Assembly (NCBI GenBank): GCA_015056815.1
Contig: SVFN01000006.1
Coordinates: 87,347 to 151,346, forward strand
DNA length: 64,000 nt
Direction: 5' to 3'
From: Lachnospiraceae bacterium
Lineage (GTDB): Bacteria > Bacillota > Clostridia > Lachnospirales > Lachnospiraceae
In this document: positions 36,694 to 44,877 of the stretch, piece after piece
How positions within the stretch are numbered: position 1 is the first letter of the stretch
Layout: each line of letters begins with the position of its first letter
Made by a program: the position numbers and the translations under genes
The notes under the pieces: generated by a model
Told to the model about the DNA's origin: nothing
What the model saw: the letters and a program-made list of their open reading frames with translations, nothing else
The model's database searches: none

Positions 36694-37572
36694 TCAGTAT
36701 CTCCTTCTCTCTTTAGACTCCCCATACAAAATTTTGTAATTCTCATATCGCTCTTTACTGATCTGCCCCTCCAAAACGGCCTGCTTGACTGCGCAGTCAG
36801 GCTCGTTAATATGAGCACAGCCCTGAAAACGGCAGTCCGGTTCGAAACGCACAAACTCCGGAAAATACTGTCCCAACTCCCCCTCCGGAATTTCTGCCAC
36901 GCTAAGAGATGTAAATCCCGGCGTGTCCATGATATAACTGTCAGCATCCAGCATAATGAGCTCGCTGTGTCTGGTTGTATGCTTCCCCCGCTCAATTTTC
37001 TCGCTGATCTTTCCCGTTTCCATCACTGTCCCGTCCTGCAGCCCGTTGATCAATGTCGATTTCCCGACACCGCTCGGTCCCGCTACGGTCGTTGTCTTAC
37101 CATGTAAGGCTTTCTTGATCTCCTCTATCCCGCTTTTTTGCCCTGCGCTGGTCAAAAACACCCGGTAACCGCTTTTCCCGTAAATGTCCCGCAGTCTTTC
37201 GCACTCTTCCTGCGACGCAGTATCTGTCTTATTGAAACAGATGATGGTATCGATCCCTTGCCGCTCCATCATGACCAGAAAACGGTCTAAAAGATTCAGA
37301 TTAGGCTCCGGCTTTTTGATTGAAAAGATCACCAGTGCCTGATCGATATTGGCTACAGCCGGACGGATCAGTGCATTCTTTCTGGGAAGAAGTTCTACAA
37401 TGTTTCCCTCCTTATCCGCTTCATGCACTACTTCGATCTCGACATCCTCCCCCACAAGAGGCTTCAGGTTTTTTTTGCGGAATACTCCCTTCGCCTTGCA
37501 TTCGTAGATCCCCGTCCTGCCTGTATTCACATAATAAAATCCTGCAATTCCTTTGACAATCTTCCCCCGCAT
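36694..37572 (-). CDS. rsgA: Ribosome small-subunit maturation GTPase RsgA
   Basis: 292 residues. N-terminal OB fold; circularly permuted GTPase order: G4 (CFNKTD), G5 (TSAG), G1 (GPSGVGKSTL), G2 region (KHTTRH) and G3 (DTPGFTS). C-terminal zinc knuckle C-x(4)-CAH-x(5)-C (DCRFQGCAHINEPDC). Acts in late 30S assembly. It starts 3 nt after the prkC stop, consistent with cotranscription with the kinase. Confidence 0.97.
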   Translation of the reverse strand: MRGKIVKGIAGFYYVNTGRTGIYECKAKGVFRKKNLKPLVGEDVEIEVVHEADKEGNIVELLPRKNALIRPAVANIDQALVIFSIKKPEPNLNLLDRFLVMMERQGIDTIICFNKTDTASQEECERLRDIYGKSGYRVFLTSAGQKSGIEEIKKALHGKTTTVAGPSGVGKSTLINGLQDGTVMETGKISEKIERGKHTTRHSELIMLDADSYIMDTPGFTSLSVAEIPEGELGQYFPEFVRFEPDCRFQGCAHINEPDCAVKQAVLEGQISKERYENYKILYGESKERRRY

Positions 37573-37575
37573 CCT

Positions 37576-39879
37576 CTACTCCTGTGTAAATGTGATCGCC
37601 GTCGGCTGGGTGGTGATCGTCTTGGTTGTCGTAAAGCTGCCCTCTGTACCGGTTTCCTCATCGTAGCCGAATTCTTCGGACTCTACATCATACGTATACG
37701 TGATCGTACCGCTGTCTACCTTAAAGTTTGCTTCATTGACTGCGCAGGGAAAAGCAGTGGTCGTGAAGCTTCTCTTATCCCCGTCGCTTGCTGTGATCGT
37801 CACAGTCACCTGGCCGCTTACATACCCGGTAGGTGCATTTAACGTCGTCACATATTTGTAAGTTGTCTTCTTTGCCCCTGCACTTAACACGATATTGATC
37901 GTAGTGCCTTTATTCACTGCGATCCCCGGGTTGTAACTCTGGGAAACAACTTTGCCTTCCTCTACCGTATCGGAATTGGTTTCTGAGACCGTTCCGCACA
38001 CAAGTCCTGCGCTCTCAAGCGCAGCCTTTGCCTCGGATTCCGTCTTGCCTCTCAGATCCGGCATCGCTACGGTATTTTCATCCTCCTGCGCCTGTCCGGT
38101 GCTGATATAGATTGTGACCTCCGCTCCCTTGGAAGCGGTCTCTTCTGCACCCGGAGTCTGTCTGACAACCTTACCTTTTTCGATACTGTCGGATGCCTCT
38201 TCTTCTACCTTTACCTTAAATCCCGCAGTCTCCAATGCGGCTTTTGCATCCGCTTCTGCCATGCCTGTGACTCCCGGGACCTTGCCTTCCTGAATGGATC
38301 CATCGCTGACAGACAACAGGATCGTAGTGTTGAGTGCTACCTTCTCACCCTCTGCCACACTCTGTTCGCAGATCTGGTTTACCGGATAAGAAGAACTGAC
38401 CGTCTTCGTCTTCACGCCAAGTCCCATGCCGTTTAACGCCTTTTTTGCTTCGGACACTTCCATTCCGACCACATTGATCATCTCAACCGTATCGGACTCC
38501 TCATCGGATGTCTGTTCTTCGATCTGGCCGGTAGTGCTTGTGATCGGCTTTTGCTTTCCGAAGCCGCTCATCAGCTTTCCGATCAATATGATCGCTATGA
38601 CCGCTATGATCACTGCTGCAACGATCGCCAGGATCGTCGTGATCTTCTCCACCCTGGAATCCAGGGCTTCCTCATCCTCGTCTTCGTACTCTTCTTCCTC
38701 GATCTCTTCTATTTCCTCTTCTTCCTCATCTTCATCGTCATCATCATCAAGCCCCAGGAAAATCAGTCTTTTCAGGAAGGAGGTCTCTTTCTTGGAATCT
38801 TTCCCGGAATCTTTTTTGGAATCTTTCTTCGTGTCTCTTTTCGGCTCTTCTTCCTCTTTTTCTTTCTGTCTCTGCTTCGTCCCTTTTCTGGTCTCTTTTT
38901 TTTCTTTCTTCTCCGGCTCATTTAAGCGAAGATCCTCTTCCTCTTCATCCAGATAGATCCGTCCGGTGGTATGCTCCCTGATGGCCCGGATCTCTGCCTG
39001 TGACAAAGTCTTCGTCTCTCCTCCGGTCTCTCTGGGACCCAAATCCACAAAGTCCTCGTCCGGACTGATCAGGGATTTCTTCAGATCATCGATCAGATCG
39101 GACATCCCCTGATAACGTCTGGCCGGAGATTTCTGGGTACATTTCAGTACGATCTTCTCCACACTCACCGGAATCTCATTCACGTATTCTCTCGGAGAAG
39201 GCATCTCCTCCTGTACATGTTTGATAGCGATTGCCACTGTCGTCTCGCCGTCAAAAGGTACATGGCCGGTCAGCATTTCAAACATGGTACAGCCCAAGGA
39301 ATAGATATCGCTTCGCTCGTCAGAAAAGCCACCTCTGGCCTGTTCCGGAGAGGTATAATGTACGCTCCCCATCACATTGGATGTGATCGTATTGGAAGTG
39401 GCTGCCTTGGCGATGCCAAAGTCGGCGATCTTTACCTTGCCGTCCTTGGAAATCATGATATTCTGCGGCTTGATATCCCTGTGAATAATATGATTATTAT
39501 GCGCAGCCTCGATTCCCATGGAAACCTGGATCGCGATACTGATCGCTTCTTTGACCGACAATCTGGATTTCTTCTCGATATAGTTTTTGAGGGTAATTCC
39601 CTCCACCAACTCCATTACAATATAATAGATGCCCTCTTCTTCCCCGACATCATAAACATTCACGATATTGGTGTGCATCAGTCCGGCCGCCGCCTGTGCT
39701 TCGCTGCGGAATTTGGATACAAAATTTGTATTTTCGCTAAACTCCTGCTTCAAAACTTTCACTGCGACAAAACGATTCAACTTATGGTCTTTGCCCTTAT
39801 ATACATCGCTCATACCGCCGGTGCCTATTTTTTCAAGGATCTCATATCTGTCCCCAACAATCATTCCCACTTTTATCAT
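37576..39879 (-). CDS. prkC: PASTA-domain Ser/Thr protein kinase (PrkC/PknB type)
   Basis: 767 residues. Kinase domain 1-270 with glycine loop GTGGMSDVYKG, AVKVL lysine, HRDIKPQN catalytic loop and DFG. Then a basic Lys-rich juxtamembrane stretch, a very acidic run (Asp/Glu, about 375-405), one TM helix (about 413-435), three PASTA repeats (starting near EMINVVGM, GKVPGVTG and VAMPDLRG) and a C-terminal beta-rich extension of about 85 residues after the last repeat. PASTA domains sense muropeptide or lipid II; the kinase controls wall growth and related processes. Overlaps prpC by 4 nt (ATGA). Confidence 0.96.
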   Translation of the reverse strand: MIKVGMIVGDRYEILEKIGTGGMSDVYKGKDHKLNRFVAVKVLKQEFSENTNFVSKFRSEAQAAAGLMHTNIVNVYDVGEEEGIYYIVMELVEGITLKNYIEKKSRLSVKEAISIAIQVSMGIEAAHNNHIIHRDIKPQNIMISKDGKVKIADFGIAKAATSNTITSNVMGSVHYTSPEQARGGFSDERSDIYSLGCTMFEMLTGHVPFDGETTVAIAIKHVQEEMPSPREYVNEIPVSVEKIVLKCTQKSPARRYQGMSDLIDDLKKSLISPDEDFVDLGPRETGGETKTLSQAEIRAIREHTTGRIYLDEEEEDLRLNEPEKKEKKETRKGTKQRQKEKEEEEPKRDTKKDSKKDSGKDSKKETSFLKRLIFLGLDDDDDEDEEEEEIEEIEEEEYEDEDEEALDSRVEKITTILAIVAAVIIAVIAIILIGKLMSGFGKQKPITSTTGQIEEQTSDEESDTVEMINVVGMEVSEAKKALNGMGLGVKTKTVSSSYPVNQICEQSVAEGEKVALNTTILLSVSDGSIQEGKVPGVTGMAEADAKAALETAGFKVKVEEEASDSIEKGKVVRQTPGAEETASKGAEVTIYISTGQAQEDENTVAMPDLRGKTESEAKAALESAGLVCGTVSETNSDTVEEGKVVSQSYNPGIAVNKGTTINIVLSAGAKKTTYKYVTTLNAPTGYVSGQVTVTITASDGDKRSFTTTAFPCAVNEANFKVDSGTITYTYDVESEEFGYDEETGTEGSFTTTKTITTQPTAITFTQE

Positions 39880-40631
39880 CTTACCACCTCATCGACAAAG
39901 GGACTTACTAATACAACCGCGATATTGTCCTTGCCCCCATTGTTATTCGCTGCATCGATCAATGCCTGTGCTGTCAAAGCCAGATTCCTCGGATCAAAAT
40001 GATTGCGTATGATCTCTAAGATCTCCCTGTCTTCCAGCATATTCGTCAATCCGTCCGAACACATCAGAATATTGTCCGACGGTCTTAATTCCACAGTAAA
40101 AAAGTCAGCCTCCACTTCATCTCTGGCTCCAACCGCCCTTGTGATGATATTCTTATCCGGATGCAGTCTTGCTTCGGAACGCTCGATCCCTCCCAGACGG
40201 ATCATTTCTTCCACAAGGGAATGATCTCTGGTGATCTGTCTGATCTCTGCATCGTTCACCACATAAAGTCTGGAATCTCCCACATTGGCCACCTGCAGAT
40301 ATTTTCCGATCACCGTCGCCACCACTACTGTGGTACCCATACCTGCCATGTTCGGATCCTCACTGGCCTTTTGTCTGACGGCCTTATTCGCTTTCTGGAT
40401 CGCTTTTGTGATAATGATCCTCGGATTTTTTTCAAAAGATAGCTTGATCTCTCTTTCGATCGTCTCTACGGTATATTTGGATGCAAAATCACCCGCTTTA
40501 TGTCCTCCCATGCCATCTGCCACGATGAACAGATTCGGCATATTGCCCACCGGCTTTCCTGAGGAAAAGACATAATCCTGATTTAATTGTCTTTTTCGCC
40601 CGATATCTGTGGCGGAATATGATTTTAACAA
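39876..40631 (-). CDS. prpC: PP2C-type Ser/Thr phosphatase partner of PrkC
   Basis: 251 residues with a TTG start at 40631, supported by GGAGGG 6 nt upstream; no closer ATG fits the N-terminus. PP2C metal motifs are present: NQDYVF, ADGMGGHKAGDFAS, GDSRLYV, CSDGLTNML and GGKDNIAVVLV. Removes phosphate from PrkC and its substrates. Stop overlaps the kinase start, so expression is coupled. Confidence 0.96.
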   Translation of the reverse strand: MLKSYSATDIGRKRQLNQDYVFSSGKPVGNMPNLFIVADGMGGHKAGDFASKYTVETIEREIKLSFEKNPRIIITKAIQKANKAVRQKASEDPNMAGMGTTVVVATVIGKYLQVANVGDSRLYVVNDAEIRQITRDHSLVEEMIRLGGIERSEARLHPDKNIITRAVGARDEVEADFFTVELRPSDNILMCSDGLTNMLEDREILEIIRNHFDPRNLALTAQALIDAANNNGGKDNIAVVLVSPFVDEVVR

Positions 40632-40751
40632 CGTTTACCCTCCTCGTTGTCCTGACCGGATCATTCACTTTCAGTCATAAAAGACTCACTAACATATTAT
40701 TTTACCATAGGATGAATAAAAGGACAATAACCATTCTTTATTGGTTACTAT

Positions 40752-41810
40752 TCACAGCCGTTCTGTCTGCTCTTGTTCCATATGTCTTCGCCGAAGCTGC
40801 CCGCATGCTCCGTCAATATCTCGTCCCATTTCCCTTCGGATCGTGACATGGCGGATCTTCTTTTCAAGCATCTTCTGGAAATTCTGTACATATCCCGCAG
40901 TCGGCTGCACGAACTCCCTCTCCTTGATCGGATTGACCGGGATCAGATTGACATGACAGTTTAGCGGAGCCAAAAGCTCTGTCAGTTCTCTGGCATCTTC
41001 TTTCGTGTCATTCACTCCTTTTACCATACTGTATTCAAAACTGATTCTCCTGCCGGTCTTTTCAAAGTAATATCTGCAGGCTTCGATCAGCTCACTGATC
41101 GAATACTGATTCGCAACAGGCATGAGCTTCTTACGCTTCTCGTCATTGGACGCATGCAGGGATAAAGCCAGCGTGATCTGCAGCTTTTCATCCGCCAGAG
41201 CATACATTTTAGGGACAATCCCACAGGTGGAAACCGTGATGTTGCGCTGGCTGATATGCAGACCGTTCTCATCGGTCAGTAATGTGATGAAACGCAACAG
41301 ATTGTCATAATTGTCAAGAGGTTCGCCGGTCCCCATGACTACGACGTTGGATACTCTCTCTCCTGTCAGCCTGGTGATACAGTAAATCTGGTCCAACATC
41401 TCCGACGGCCTGAGTCCCCGCTTAAGCCCATCCAGCGTCGATGCACAAAAGCGGCATCCCATTCTGCAGCCGATCTGTGAAGAGATGCAGACACTGTTTC
41501 CATGTTTATATTTCATCCAGACACTTTCCATCACGTTGCCGTCGGCACACTGAAAGAGGAATTTCTGGGTGCCGTCTGCTTTGGAAATCTGCCTTTTCAG
41601 AAGTTTCAAGGAGGTATATTCGTATTGTTCTTTCATGCGGTTTCGCAGATCCTTGGGAAGATTGGTCATCTCATCCAAATCTGCTGCGAGTTTCCGGTGC
41701 ATCCATTCGTACATCTGCCCGGCACGGAATTTTTTTTCGCCCTGTTCTGTAAGCACTTGCTCTAGCTCTGAAAGGGTCAGGGATTTAAGATCGTTCATTT
41801 GCTTCACCAT
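40752..41810 (-). CDS. rlmN: 23S rRNA (adenine-2503-C2)-methyltransferase RlmN
   Basis: 352 residues. Radical-SAM cluster motif CRMGCRFC, the SAM-binding MGTGEPLDN, and family blocks KFLFQCADGNVMESVWMKY and SFEYSMVKGVND. Methylates A2503 of 23S rRNA and, in some bacteria, A37 of tRNA. Start taken as the ATG at 41810; a second ATG 12 nt downstream is an alternative because neither has a strong ribosome-binding site. Part of the fmt-rsmB-rlmN-prpC-prkC order conserved in Clostridia. Confidence 0.96.
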   Translation of the reverse strand: MVKQMNDLKSLTLSELEQVLTEQGEKKFRAGQMYEWMHRKLAADLDEMTNLPKDLRNRMKEQYEYTSLKLLKRQISKADGTQKFLFQCADGNVMESVWMKYKHGNSVCISSQIGCRMGCRFCASTLDGLKRGLRPSEMLDQIYCITRLTGERVSNVVVMGTGEPLDNYDNLLRFITLLTDENGLHISQRNITVSTCGIVPKMYALADEKLQITLALSLHASNDEKRKKLMPVANQYSISELIEACRYYFEKTGRRISFEYSMVKGVNDTKEDARELTELLAPLNCHVNLIPVNPIKEREFVQPTAGYVQNFQKMLEKKIRHVTIRREMGRDIDGACGQLRRRHMEQEQTERL

Positions 41811-41895
41811 AGTGTCCTATATGTTGGCGGGTGTCACCTGCCGGTTTTATCTTTTTTACTGCCTGTTTAAAATGTGTAGTCTGCGTTTGCGGCAT

Positions 41896-43251
41896 TCACT
41901 CTGCCCCGGGTTGACCGGACGGCCCTTTTCTCAGACGCGCCATGTAGAAGCCATCGGTGGTTTCACCGCTATGGCTGTTTCCCGGGAAGAGAGTCTGTTC
42001 CTCTTCGAGCTGAAAGGGAAAATTTTGAAGGAACCACTCTGTGTTTGCTTCATTTTCTTCCACCGTCAGTGTGCAGGTACTGTACAGGAGTATTCCACCC
42101 GGTTTTACATAGGTCTGGACAACACTTAAGATCGTTCTTTGCAAAGAGGCGATCTGTTCGATATCCTCTTCCTTCAGACGATATTTAATATCACCTTTTC
42201 TGGCAATGGCACCAAGCCCGGAACAGGGAAGATCCGCGATGACCACGTCAGCTTTTTCAATGCTGTCCGCATCCTCTTGCGTGGCATCCCATACTTTTAT
42301 GGCAACATTCCCAAATCCGCTGCGGGCAAGATTTTCTTCGATCAGAGAGGTCTTATATTCTGTCAGGTCTCTTGCCTCCACCTGTCCGTTCTCTCCGGTC
42401 AAAAACGCTGCATGAAGTGCCTTCCCTCCGGGAGCCGCACAGACATCGATCACCCTGTCTCCCGGCCTGATCCTCGCAAAATCCGTAATGAGCATAGAGC
42501 CGGTATCCTGGATCATAAAGCGGCCGTTCTGATAGCCGGACATGGTCTCGATCCGGTCAAATCCGCTCACTTCATACGCGTCTGCATAAAGCTCTGACCG
42601 GTGCACCTGTATGCCGCATTCTTTCCATTTTTCCACAAGGCCGTTCCATTCCTCCTGTGTCGTATTTCTTCGGATCGTCACAGGACGTGTCTGTAACAGT
42701 CCCTGCAGGATCTGTTCGGTCTGCTTCTCTCCGTACGCTTTCAGCCATCGGCTTACGATCCATTGCGGCATAGAATAGTATACGGAATCAAAACGTGCGG
42801 TTTCTTTCTCCGGATCGGGATAGTCGATCTGTTCTTTTCCCCTCGCTATACTGCGAAGCACACCGTTGACAAAGCCTTTCAGGGAAGAAAAGCCATGTTT
42901 TACCGCCAGTTTGACAGCTTCGTTGCAGGCTGCACTGTCCGGTATCTTTTCCATGAAACAGATCTGATAGGTGCCCATTCGCAGGATCTCACGGATCAGA
43001 GGTTTCATCTTTGCTGTCTTTGTTTTGGAAAAGGAATCGATGATGTAATCCAGCCTGATCTTCTGCTCAATGGTGCCTTCCGAAAGCCGTTTGATAAAGG
43101 CTCTGTCGTTTTTCTCCAGATAAGCGTATTTGTCCAGAGCTGCTTTGATGATCAGATGACTGTAGCCACCCTTCTCCAGCACCTCTGACAGAATCTGTAA
43201 GACAATTTCTCTTGTATTGATGTTTGAACCGGTTTGTGTTTTGTTGGTCAT
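41896..43251 (-). CDS. rsmB: 16S rRNA (cytosine-967-C5)-methyltransferase RsmB
   Basis: 451 residues. N-terminal NusB-like RNA-binding domain (about 10-150), then the Rossmann methyltransferase with DVCAAPGGKALH (SAM site), ADLPCSGLG (motif IV Cys) and YSTCTLTVEENE (motif VI Cys, the catalytic nucleophile pair). Lies between fmt and rlmN. Confidence 0.95.
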   Translation of the reverse strand: MTNKTQTGSNINTREIVLQILSEVLEKGGYSHLIIKAALDKYAYLEKNDRAFIKRLSEGTIEQKIRLDYIIDSFSKTKTAKMKPLIREILRMGTYQICFMEKIPDSAACNEAVKLAVKHGFSSLKGFVNGVLRSIARGKEQIDYPDPEKETARFDSVYYSMPQWIVSRWLKAYGEKQTEQILQGLLQTRPVTIRRNTTQEEWNGLVEKWKECGIQVHRSELYADAYEVSGFDRIETMSGYQNGRFMIQDTGSMLITDFARIRPGDRVIDVCAAPGGKALHAAFLTGENGQVEARDLTEYKTSLIEENLARSGFGNVAIKVWDATQEDADSIEKADVVIADLPCSGLGAIARKGDIKYRLKEEDIEQIASLQRTILSVVQTYVKPGGILLYSTCTLTVEENEANTEWFLQNFPFQLEEEQTLFPGNSHSGETTDGFYMARLRKGPSGQPGAE

Positions 43252-43309
43252 GATACCTCTTTATTATTATGGATTTCTCGTTCATTATCACAAAAAACAG
43301 ATGCTCGTG

Positions 43310-44251
43310 TTATTTTGTCTTCTCTCCGAGTCTGCTTCCTGTTACGATCGCATGACCTAAGAGGAAGTCCTTGACGGTCATGCGCTTTTTCCCTTCAAGC
43401 TGGAGCATGGATACTTGCAGGATCCCCTGCCCGGTGGATACTTCGAAGGCGTCTTTGCTAACTGTTAAGATGATTCCGGGCTCCTTGTCCGAAGACTCGT
43501 CCATGGCTTTTGCTTCCCAGATCTTGCAGGTTTTGCCTTCCAGATAAGTATACGCACTCGGCCAGGAATTTAACCCGCGCACCAGTCGTTCGATCTCGTC
43601 CGCCGACCTGCTCCATTCGATCAGTCCCATGGATTTGCTGAGCATTTTGGCATAACAGCTTAAGTCATCTTCCTGCTTCGTGAAAGAAGCTGTCCCGTCT
43701 TCAATGGCAGGAAGTGTTTCTACGATCAGTTTAGCGCCTGCTTCCATGAGTTTATCGTGAAGGCTCTCGCCTGTTTCCTTCTCTGTAATGGGCACCACGA
43801 TTTTGGAAACCATGTCTCCGGTGTCCAGCCCGGCATCCATGCGCATGATAGTTACACCGGTCTCCTTCTCCCCGTCGATAATGGCCCACTGGATCGGCGC
43901 AGCCCCCCGGTATTTCGGGAGCAGAGACGCATGGATATTAAAGCAGCCAAGCCTTGGAATATCGAGGATTTCCTGCGAAAGGATCTGCCCGAAGGCTGCG
44001 ACAACATAAATATCCGCCTCGTAGCTTTTCAGTTTTTCCACTTCTTCTTTTTGTTTGATCTTTACCGGCTGGAAAACCGGAATACCATGTTTGACGGCAC
44101 ATTGTTTTACCGGTGTCATCTGCATTTCCTTGCCGCGGCCTTTGGGTTTGTCCGGCTGTGTGACCACAAGCACGATCTCATGTCCTGCCGCGATCATGGC
44201 TTCTAAAGGAGCTACCGCAAAATCGGGGGTTCCCATGTAAATGATCTTCAT
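43310..44251 (-). CDS. fmt: Methionyl-tRNA formyltransferase
   Basis: 313 residues from the ATG at 44251 (AAGGAG upstream, MKIIYMGTPDFAV). An upstream in-frame ATG at 44290 would overlap def and lacks support. Folate-binding and catalytic motifs: NIHASLLPKYRGAAPIQWAI and MRMDAGLDTGDM. Formylates initiator Met-tRNA. Begins 7 nt after def ends, the usual def-fmt pair. Confidence 0.96.
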   Translation of the reverse strand: MKIIYMGTPDFAVAPLEAMIAAGHEIVLVVTQPDKPKGRGKEMQMTPVKQCAVKHGIPVFQPVKIKQKEEVEKLKSYEADIYVVAAFGQILSQEILDIPRLGCFNIHASLLPKYRGAAPIQWAIIDGEKETGVTIMRMDAGLDTGDMVSKIVVPITEKETGESLHDKLMEAGAKLIVETLPAIEDGTASFTKQEDDLSCYAKMLSKSMGLIEWSRSADEIERLVRGLNSWPSAYTYLEGKTCKIWEAKAMDESSDKEPGIILTVSKDAFEVSTGQGILQVSMLQLEGKKRMTVKDFLLGHAIVTGSRLGEKTK

Positions 44252-44258
44252 AATGCTG

Positions 44259-44747
44259 TCACTCCTTCTCCTCATCATCATAAACGACATCCTGCAGGCC
44301 GTTCACGCCGCCTTCCACTTTTTCCACATAGAGGTGGCCGTCAAGATGTTCGACTTCATGGATGAGAGCTCTTGCCAGCAGTTCTTCGCCTTCTACAATG
44401 ATCTCATTCATTTCTTCATCGAGCGCCTCTACTTTTACATAGTTCGGTCTGGTCACCGTTCCGGTTTTGCCGGGCACTGATAAGCAGCCTTCATACCCCG
44501 TCTGTTCTCCGTCTGTCTCTACGATCCTCGGATTGATCAGACAGATCGGATCGTCTCCGCAGTCAATGACCACGATACGTTTCAAAATCCCCACCTGCGG
44601 TGCAGCAAGCCCTACTCCATTTGCCTCGTACATGGTGTCAAACATGTCGTCGATCAGTTGTAACTCTTTTTCTCCCACTGCCTTTACTTCCTTGCAGACC
44701 TTATTCAGGATCGGGTCTCCCATTTCACGAATTTTTCTCAGTGCCAT
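44259..44747 (-). CDS. def: Peptide deformylase
   Basis: 162 residues from the ATG at 44747 (GGAAGG upstream; MALRKIREMGDPIL is the normal N-terminus). Metal and catalytic motifs: GVGLAAPQVG, EGCLSVPG and HEVEHLDG. Removes the N-formyl group from nascent proteins. A 130-nt gap separates it from priA with no clear terminator. Confidence 0.96.
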   Translation of the reverse strand: MALRKIREMGDPILNKVCKEVKAVGEKELQLIDDMFDTMYEANGVGLAAPQVGILKRIVVIDCGDDPICLINPRIVETDGEQTGYEGCLSVPGKTGTVTRPNYVKVEALDEEMNEIIVEGEELLARALIHEVEHLDGHLYVEKVEGGVNGLQDVVYDDEEKE

Positions 44748-44877
44748 AATTCTTTCCTTCCTAACTTTGTTGTACTTATCGTTTTCTTCACATGATGTCG
44801 GGGTCAAAACCCGATATCCGGATTGTTCCGTGCTTCGCACTCCCACAATCCTCCCACATTCTATTACGTCTTTTTCC

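Noticed and set aside
40660..40751. Terminator between rlmN and prpC
   Set aside because: Only a weak AT-rich stem (AACCA/TGGTT) is visible; insufficient to claim termination inside a conserved block.
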